From Stenomitos rutilans HA7619-LM2 (GTDB lineage Bacteria; Cyanobacteriota; Cyanobacteriia; Leptolyngbyales; Leptolyngbyaceae): a DNA stretch of 39,611 nt. The stretch is taken from the NCBI GenBank assembly GCA_019358945.1, contig JAHHIE010000063.1, forward strand, positions 1 to 39,611. The letters run 5' to 3'. The translations under genes and the position numbers were made by a program. Positions 34,670-39,611 of the stretch are shown here, one piece after another. Below the pieces are notes generated by a model. It ran no database searches, was not told the DNA's origin, and saw only the letters and a program-made list of their open reading frames with translations. Position 1 is the first letter of the stretch. Every line of letters begins with the position of its first letter.

Positions 34670-34879
34670 ATGAAAACTAAGCTTATTTTGACCGAGAAAG
34701 ACATCAAACGTGCGATCGAAGAATACCTGGTTAGCACCAATCAAGGCAAAGCCACATCGATTCGACTGGAGCAGGGTAATAATGACGTTTCGCCTGATCC
34801 TAGAGAATATTCTGCTTTCTACGCCGAAGTTGAATTGGATGTCGAGGGAGACGGCATCGAGTCAGTAGAATTGAACTAG
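34670..34879 (+). CDS. small hypothetical protein (69 aa)
   Basis: I do not recognise the family. From ATG 34670 the protein is MKTKLILTEKDIKRAIEEYL, a middle stretch GKATSIRLEQGNND, and a very acidic end (AEVELDVEGDGIESVELN). It starts after a helix (KDIKRAIEEYLV) and continues as strands. The upstream in-frame ATG at 34592 gives an unlikely N-terminus. It ends 20 bp before the hicB start, so it may be cotranscribed with the toxin-antitoxin pair. Confidence 0.6.
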   Translation: MKTKLILTEKDIKRAIEEYLVSTNQGKATSIRLEQGNNDVSPDPREYSAFYAEVELDVEGDGIESVELN

Positions 34880-34899
34880 CCATAGTGGAGACGGTTTCA

Positions 34900-35106
34900 A
34901 TGGATCTCACGATCGAGCTTGAGCAAGAAGAGGACGGACGCTGGATTGCGGAGATTCTTAACCTGCCCGGTGTTCTTGCTTATGGGCATACTCAAGAAGA
35001 CGCTGTGGCAAGAGTTAAGGCGCTAGCCTTTCGCGTTTTAGCTGAGCAAATCGAGAATGGCGAGGAGGCATCTAAGCTCGAACATGTTGCCTTTCTTGCT
35101 GCATGA
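34900..35106 (+). CDS. hicB: HicB-type antitoxin
   Basis: The 68-residue protein is a short HicB without an extra DNA-binding domain: the pseudo-RNase-H strand LTIELEQEEDGRWIAEILN is followed by LPGVLAYGHTQEDAVARVKALAFRVLAEQIE. HicB binds the HicA toxin and blocks it. GGAG sits eight bases before ATG 34900; a GTG at 34885 in the same frame is less likely. It overlaps hicA by four bases (ATGA), the usual sign of translational coupling. The order antitoxin-toxin is the reverse of that in E. coli hicAB. Confidence 0.85.
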   Translation: MDLTIELEQEEDGRWIAEILNLPGVLAYGHTQEDAVARVKALAFRVLAEQIENGEEASKLEHVAFLAA

Positions 35107-35318
35107 GTCAGTGGAAAGCAACCAAAGCGAGGCGGGTGCTGTCAACTTTATTACTCATTGGCTGGAGTGTGAAGCGAGAGACTGGTGGCTCACATAAAGT
35201 TTTGTCGCGCCCTGGCTGGGAAGACGTTGTGTTTGCGTTCCATGATGGCGAAGAGATTGGACCCAAGATGTTGGCACGGATTGCGAAACGTACTGGGCTA
35301 AAGCCAGGAGATTTGTAG
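35103..35318 (+). CDS. hicA: HicA-type mRNA interferase toxin
   Basis: HicA is a small double-stranded-RNA-binding-like RNase that cleaves mRNA when HicB is lost. The 71-residue protein has the catalytic histidine H31 in TGGSHKVL, the preceding LLLIGWSVKRE and the C-terminal GPKMLARIAKRTGL. The first ATG at 35103 overlaps the hicB stop (ATGA). The toxin appears complete. It converges after five bases with a broken hicB-like gene on the other strand. Confidence 0.87.
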   Translation: MSQWKATKARRVLSTLLLIGWSVKRETGGSHKVLSRPGWEDVVFAFHDGEEIGPKMLARIAKRTGLKPGDL

Positions 35319-35323
35319 TCGTT

Positions 35324-35488
35324 TTACAGTTGACGCTTCGATAGCAGGATGAGTTGAATGGCTTCTCGCAGGCTCTAGCGGGCTTCCTCTAGCGTCCGTT
35401 CTTGAACATTTGCACCCGGTAATTCTTGTACATAACCAAGGTACCAACCCTGAACTTGTTCAAAAACGCCCGTAAACGTGCTTTCCAT
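35324..35488 (-). pseudogene. HicB-family antitoxin with in-frame stop
   Basis: Read leftward from ATG 35488, this is a 54-codon HicB-like protein: FTGVFEQVQGWYLGYVQELPG, then ANVQERTLEEAR. Codon 38 is TAG (35377-35375), where homologues have a residue in the sense ARENLREAIQLIL; after it the frame continues with SLREAIQLILLSKRQL to the stop at 35324. A single-base change could explain the stop. The truncated 37-residue product lacks the helix needed to finish the fold. No toxin partner exists on that strand, so this antitoxin is decayed and orphan. It is too short for the usual annotation cut-off. Confidence 0.75.
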
Positions 35489-35562
35489 GATTCGTCTTGC
35501 TCAAAGGGCTATACCCACCTCATTCTCAGACTATCCTAGAAAAGCTGATGTGATGAACTGTG

Positions 35563-37893
35563 ATGCTGAACATTTCTCAACTGCTGGCAGACGAGCTTAA
35601 TCTCAAACCGTTTCAGGTGAGCAATGCGCTCGAACTCTTTGCCGAAGGGTCAACCGTGCCGTTTATTGCGCGCTACCGCAAAGAGCGCACGGGCGAAATG
35701 GATGAAACCCAGTTGCGGGATCTGTCCGATCGCCACACCTACCTGACCGAGCTGGAAGAGCGCAAGAAAGCGATTTTAGAGTCGACCGCTCAGCAAGACA
35801 AACTCACGCCTGAACTGGAAGCCAAGATTACGGCGTGTTTGCAGAAAAACGAACTCGAAGATCTCTACCTGCCGTACCGTCCCAAGCGCCGCACTCGTGC
35901 CACGATCGCGCGTGAGAGAGGGTTGGAACCACTAGCCGCGTTCATCAAAGCGCTCAACAACCCCACCGCTGCATCTGCCGACCTAGCAACCGAAGCCGCC
36001 AAGTACGTTTCCGCTGAAAAAGGCGTGGCAACGGCTGAAGATGCCTTGAAAGGTGCATCTGACATTCTGGCAGAGGAAGTGGCAGAAAAGGCAAACCTCC
36101 GGGCCTACCTGCGCGAATACCTCATGGCGGAGGGCGTTTTAACCTCCAAAGTGAAAGGCGACCATCTCGAAGGCTCGACAAAGTTTGAGATGTATCGCAG
36201 CTATCAGGCAAAGGTAAAGGCGATCGCATCTCACAACCTGCTGGCGCTCTATCGCGGTGAAGACGAAGACATTTTGGATGTCGAATTGACCTTCGATGAA
36301 GACAACGTTTTGTCCTATTTAGAATCGCAGGAACTAAAAGCCAAACAGCGTGAGGTTCGCGCGTTCTACCGTGACCTGCTCAAAGATGCCTTCCATCGCC
36401 TGATGAAAAACTCGCTCATCACCGAAGTGCGATCGGCAAAGAAGGTGGAAGCCGATGTGGAATCCATCAGCACCTTTGAGGCAAATTTGCGGGAACTACT
36501 GCTGTCGGCTCCGGCTGGTATGAAGCCCACACTAGCGATCGACCCCGGTTTCCGCACAGGCTGCAAAGTAGCGGTACTTGATCAAACAGGGAAGTTTCTG
36601 GAATACCAAACCATCTTTCCCCATCAAGCTGCTGCGCAACGAGTGCAGGCAGGCAAGACACTTACGACGCTGATTGAACGCTATCAGGTGGAATTGATTG
36701 CCATTGGCAACGGCACGGCTGGACGCGAAACCGATGAATTTGTCACCGAAGTGTTGCAAGCGCTGGAACGTAAACCCATTAAAGTGATGGTCAATGAATC
36801 GGGTGCATCCATTTATTCTGCTAGCCTAGTCGCGATCGCCGAATTTCCTGATCAAGACATCACCGTGCGCGGTGCCATCAGCATTGGTCGTCGTCTGCAA
36901 GATCCCCTAGCGGAACTGGTGAAAATCGATCCGAAGTCGATTGGGGTGGGTCAATACCAGCACGATGTGGATCAGAAATTGCTGAAGAAAAAACTGGATG
37001 AAACGGTGGAAAGCTGCGTGAATTATGTCGGTATCGATCTCAACATGGCATCCAAAGAGCTGCTCACCTTTGTTTCCGGCATTTCGCCCACCATTGCCAA
37101 TAATATCGTCGCGTATCGCACTGAGAACGGCGCGTTTGGCGATCGTCGTCAACTATTGAAAGTCCCCAAACTCGGCCCCAAAGCCTTTGAGCAGGCAGCG
37201 GGCTTTCTACGCATTCGCAACGGTAAAAATCCGCTCGACAACACAGCCGTTCACCCCGAAAGCTACAGGGTTGTGGAATCCATTGCCACCGATTTGAGCG
37301 TTCCCCTGACCCAAATCACGCAAGTGGCAGAGCGGTTGAAAAAGACCGATTTGAAAAAGTACGTGACGGACGCAATCGGGGAGCCGACCCTGCGTGACAT
37401 TCTGGCAGAACTGGAAAAGCCAGGACGTGACCCTCGTGCGGAGTTCAAATACGCCACCTTCAAAGAGGGCGTGAAGGAAATGTCTAATCTCACGGTGGGT
37501 ATGCAGCTAGAAGGCATTGTCACCAACGTGGCAAACTTTGGTGCCTTTGTAGATATTGGCGTGCATCAAGATGGATTGGTGCATGTCTCGCAGCTTGCCG
37601 ATCGCTTCGTCAGCGACCCCAAGCAAATTGTGAAAGTCGGTCAAGTCGTGAATGTGCGCGTGCTGGAAGTGAACGAAAAACTCAAGCGCATCAGCCTTTC
37701 CATGCGTGCCGATGCTAGTGGGCAGGAGCGCAACCCACCGAAAGTGAATCCATCACCACTCCAAAGCAACTCATCTCAACCTAAAGCCAATCCATCTCAA
37801 CCAAGGGTCAATTCCACTCAGCCCAAAGCGGCTACAGAGACAAAGCCTGCCACCTTGGAGGATTTGAAAGCAAAGTTTGGGAAAAAGCGGTAG
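35563..37893 (+). CDS. tex: Tex-family RNA-binding protein with S1 domain
   Basis: Tex proteins are conserved nucleic-acid-binding proteins; in other bacteria they affect transcription and stress tolerance. The N-terminal region (FQVSNALELFAEGSTVPFIARYRKE in part, then YLPYRPKRRTRATIAR) is followed by a YqgF/RNase-H-like domain (about residues 325-450, LAIDPGFRTGCKVAVLD, NESGASIYSAS), helix-hairpin-helix segments (GIDLNMASKELL, ISPTIANNIV) and an S1 domain (about 640-710, GMQLEGIVTNVANFGAFVDIG). The C-terminus is a proline/glutamine/asparagine tail built from a 21-bp repeat, ending LKAKFGKKR. ATG 35563 gives 776 residues; GTG 35560 is an alternative. It is the longest plus-strand gene of the right-hand end. 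Confidence 0.96.
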   Translation: MLNISQLLADELNLKPFQVSNALELFAEGSTVPFIARYRKERTGEMDETQLRDLSDRHTYLTELEERKKAILESTAQQDKLTPELEAKITACLQKNELEDLYLPYRPKRRTRATIARERGLEPLAAFIKALNNPTAASADLATEAAKYVSAEKGVATAEDALKGASDILAEEVAEKANLRAYLREYLMAEGVLTSKVKGDHLEGSTKFEMYRSYQAKVKAIASHNLLALYRGEDEDILDVELTFDEDNVLSYLESQELKAKQREVRAFYRDLLKDAFHRLMKNSLITEVRSAKKVEADVESISTFEANLRELLLSAPAGMKPTLAIDPGFRTGCKVAVLDQTGKFLEYQTIFPHQAAAQRVQAGKTLTTLIERYQVELIAIGNGTAGRETDEFVTEVLQALERKPIKVMVNESGASIYSASLVAIAEFPDQDITVRGAISIGRRLQDPLAELVKIDPKSIGVGQYQHDVDQKLLKKKLDETVESCVNYVGIDLNMASKELLTFVSGISPTIANNIVAYRTENGAFGDRRQLLKVPKLGPKAFEQAAGFLRIRNGKNPLDNTAVHPESYRVVESIATDLSVPLTQITQVAERLKKTDLKKYVTDAIGEPTLRDILAELEKPGRDPRAEFKYATFKEGVKEMSNLTVGMQLEGIVTNVANFGAFVDIGVHQDGLVHVSQLADRFVSDPKQIVKVGQVVNVRVLEVNEKLKRISLSMRADASGQERNPPKVNPSPLQSNSSQPKANPSQPRVNSTQPKAATETKPATLEDLKAKFGKKR
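37747..37830. repeat. 21-bp repeat in the 3' end of tex
   Basis: Four units of about 21 bases, AATCCATCTCAACCTAAAGC-like, encode (N)(P/S)(S)(Q)PKA repeats in the Tex tail. The units are diverged but keep the period and frame exactly. Confidence 0.75.
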
Positions 37894-37972
37894 AAGGCGC
37901 GATCGCAATAAGCCACAGAACCTCAAAGAGTGATGAAACAAAGCTTCTGTAACTCAAAACTCAAAACTGGTA

Positions 37973-38692
37973 CTACATCTTCAGTTCCGCCAGACCGAGA
38001 TAGCGAATCCCCAGCGGTGAGATGTCAAAGCGGCAGGGCAAAACGTGTAACCCAAGGGCGATCGCCTTTCGCAGCAAGGTTCCATACACTGGATCGGCAC
38101 TGTCTCCCGGTGCAAAAAAGGGGCAGTCATTTCGATTGATAAAGTAGAGCATGACTGCCGTTGCTTCAGGTAGCAGTGCCGTCAATTCACGCAGATGCTT
38201 TTGTCCACGGGTCGTCACTGTATCGGGAAACAGCGCCACGTTGCCCTGTACCCAGGTCGTGTTTTTGACTTCGATGTAAATGGGGCGATCGCTCCCCGCC
38301 AGCAAAAAATCGACCCGACTTTTCTTGTCCTGACCATAGGGCACTTCAAGCCGAATCTCGCTGTAAGCACCCAGTTCAGGAATTGCCTTTGCCAGCAACG
38401 CCAAATTTACAACCCGATTCGGCAAGCTCGTATTCACGCCCACCCAGGTTGGCTGTGTATCACACACCTCAATCAATTCCCAGGTGTAGGGCAACTTGCG
38501 GTTTGGGTTATCGCTGGCAGACACATAGACCTTGTTGCCAGGGAGGTAAACGCCCGCCATGGGGCCAGTATTAGGGCAATGCGCTGTAATGACTTCGCTC
38601 GTCGCCAGCTCAATGTCTGCAAAAAACCGCTTGTACCGCTTGAGGAGAATACCAGGGTAAAGCGTCGGGTATTGATAAAGAAACTCAGTCAT
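37973..38692 (-). CDS. sfsA: SfsA family DNA/RNA nuclease (sugar fermentation stimulation protein)
   Basis: SfsA is a small protein first linked to maltose metabolism in E. coli; its fold resembles an OB-like N-terminal domain and a PD-(D/E)XK nuclease. Visible signatures are YPGILLKRYKRFFADIEL, the hallmark ITAHCPNTGPM (CPNTG), the nuclease core VDFLLAGSDRPIYIEVKN (D and ExK) and the end DISPLGIRYLGLAEL. The 239 residues are the usual length. It ends about 80 bp from the tex stop (convergent). The spacer there holds CTCAAAACTCAAAA heptamers. Divergent from the hypothetical membrane protein on its other side. Confidence 0.95.
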   Translation of the reverse strand: MTEFLYQYPTLYPGILLKRYKRFFADIELATSEVITAHCPNTGPMAGVYLPGNKVYVSASDNPNRKLPYTWELIEVCDTQPTWVGVNTSLPNRVVNLALLAKAIPELGAYSEIRLEVPYGQDKKSRVDFLLAGSDRPIYIEVKNTTWVQGNVALFPDTVTTRGQKHLRELTALLPEATAVMLYFINRNDCPFFAPGDSADPVYGTLLRKAIALGLHVLPCRFDISPLGIRYLGLAELKM

Positions 38693-38817
38693 TAAGCGTG
38701 AAGAAACGACGTGACAATGCTATCCATTATGTCTATCACTATCGCTGGTTGCCCGTCTATGGGAACACTAAAACATCGTTACCGCTGAGTAAAACCGCTT
38801 TAAGGTGGTTCAAGGCA

Positions 38818-39270
38818 ATGCAGAAAGCTCGCATTCGATTACTGACGCTATTTTTGGGTTGCGGGGCTGTGGGCTGGCTGCTCGTATGCTATCAAGCCTC
38901 TCGCGCTGTTTGGTTCCTGACGGAAGCGTTGCTGCTCTATCTAACCTGGGCTGGCACGGGCGCGATCGCGCTTTCTGTGGTCGGGGTGCTGGGATTGGTC
39001 TGGAGTGCCACGCTCTTTCATGGCAAAGCCGAGTTTTTGGTGTGGTTAGGGCTACCCTTCACACCAGCACAGCATTGGGCCGTTGAACTGCTGCTAAATT
39101 GGCTGTTCGCAATGGTTTTGATCGTTAAAATTGCTCTGACCAATCAATGGTTGCAAACAAAAGGTTGGCGTAGAACCAAAGCATTTTACCTGCTGGCGAT
39201 CGTCACGAGTCTCGGTTTAAACCTGGTGCAGTTCATAAGAATCTTGTTGCCTTCTCCCTCCTATCTATAG
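38818..39270 (+). CDS. hypothetical membrane protein
   Basis: I do not recognise the family. The protein has about four hydrophobic segments: RLLTLFLGCGAVGWLLVCY, LTEALLLYLTWAGTGAIALS plus VVGVLGLVWSATLF, LLLNWLFAMVLIVKI and AFYLLAIVTSLGLNLVQFI. A GTG at 38698 would add 40 hydrophilic residues (KKRRDNAIHYVYHYRW...), but then only five bases would separate it from the sfsA start. ATG 38818 has an AAGGTGG ribosome binding site about nine bases upstream and is preferred (150 residues). The next small gene starts eight bases after its stop, so the two are probably an operon. Confidence 0.6.
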   Translation: MQKARIRLLTLFLGCGAVGWLLVCYQASRAVWFLTEALLLYLTWAGTGAIALSVVGVLGLVWSATLFHGKAEFLVWLGLPFTPAQHWAVELLLNWLFAMVLIVKIALTNQWLQTKGWRRTKAFYLLAIVTSLGLNLVQFIRILLPSPSYL

Positions 39271-39278
39271 AAAAGATT

Positions 39279-39494
39279 GTGAACGCTTTCAATCACACAA
39301 ACACGTCTCATTACACCTCTCGCACACCTGATTACTACTTAGACAAACTGGCCTTACCCATTCGAGAAAGCTTGACCTTGGAGCAATTAGAGGCATTTCA
39401 TCAACTTTTGAGTGAGGCGATACCAAAGCCATCTGCCAAGCTTGTAGATTTGAGATTCACGGTTGATCTGGTGCTTTCGCGTTTGGCTCTATAG
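39279..39494 (+). CDS. hypothetical protein (71 aa)
   Basis: The 71-residue protein starts at GTG 39279. It has a polar N-terminus (NHTNTSHYTSRTPDYYL) followed by two amphipathic helices: LPIRESLTLEQLEAFHQLLSE and AKLVDLRFTVDLVLSRLAL. No family is recognised. The eight-base gap after the membrane-protein gene suggests that both are cotranscribed; the start overlaps the RBS region AAAGATT weakly. Confidence 0.5.
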   Translation: MNAFNHTNTSHYTSRTPDYYLDKLALPIRESLTLEQLEAFHQLLSEAIPKPSAKLVDLRFTVDLVLSRLAL

Positions 39495-39507
39495 GTAATT
39501 CAGGGAG

Positions 39508-39611
39508 TTAAGGGAGAAGAGTTTCTAACAAAGCACTGAGCAGGGCTTTGCCTCGTTTTTTGGCATTGTGAACAAACTCAAAGAAACCCAAGTATAGGGG
39601 CAACTTTTCCT
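39508..39611 (-). CDS. 3' end of an unidentified minus-strand gene
   Basis: A frame that enters from the right edge ends at TAA (39510-39508). The visible 33 residues read KLPLYLGFFEFVHNAKKRG, then KALLSALLETLLP. The KLPLY segment followed by a basic helix resembles the C-terminus of some membrane glycosyltransferases, but this is a guess. The gene cannot be named without the sequence to the right. It converges with the 71-residue gene, 13 bp apart. Confidence 0.5.
   Translation of the reverse strand, partial: EKLPLYLGFFEFVHNAKKRGKALLSALLETLLP

Overview
The window comes from a cyanobacterium, probably a filamentous one. The octamer GCGATCGC (HIP1) is scattered through almost every gene and spacer. 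Many proteins belong to cyanobacterial families (DUF4327, DUF2294, an NrtR-type NAD regulator, a 2-Cys peroxiredoxin). The spacers carry heptameric short tandem repeats and short palindromes typical of filamentous strains. I see no rRNA, tRNA, CRISPR array or complete insertion sequence. The species cannot be fixed from the sequence alone.

Layout: 1-500 holds an ExbD-like gene broken by a one-base insertion. 586-5432 is a leftward glycine-cleavage operon gcvT-gcvH-gcvP (T, H and P proteins; the L protein is not here). 5529-8807 is a decayed accessory patch: a fused toxin-antitoxin remnant, two inverted 102-bp MITE-like elements on either side of a secreted or membrane-anchored metallophosphoesterase gene, an 11-copy 21-bp tandem array and a 48-residue small protein. 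8961-12344 (minus strand) carries an S10 serine carboxypeptidase, an orphan DNA methyltransferase and a DUF2294 protein. 12863-16165 holds a receiver-only response regulator, an M23 peptidase, the PgeF/YfiH protein and a 50-residue small protein.

16800-23945 is an NAD-synthesis block. It runs pncB (nicotinate to NaMN), nadD (NaMN to NaAD), nrtR (regulator), then an A+T-rich insert with a DUF4238 protein and a NYN-LOTUS protein, then nadE (NaAD to NAD). A good sigma70-type promoter lies in front of pncB. 24236-27545 holds a 2-Cys peroxiredoxin, a cytosine-deaminase-like amidohydrolase and pdxA. 27927-34130 holds small cyanobacterial proteins, a CDF cation exporter, a second metallophosphoesterase with a coiled-coil insert, and an Hsp70 relative. 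34247-35488 is an island of small proteins with an intact hicBA pair and an opposing hicB pseudogene. 35563-39611 holds tex, sfsA, two small hypothetical proteins and the 3' end of an unidentified minus-strand gene.

The most striking features are the heptamer-repeat insertions that have entered the reading frames of metabolic enzymes without breaking them (gcvP, pncB, nadE twice, pdxA), the MITE pair around one gene, and the tandem array whose variants are synonymous on one strand but create stops on the other. I did not find a clear new multi-gene system. The best candidates for follow-up are the DUF4238/NYN-LOTUS insert in the NAD cluster and the small-protein island next to hicBA.
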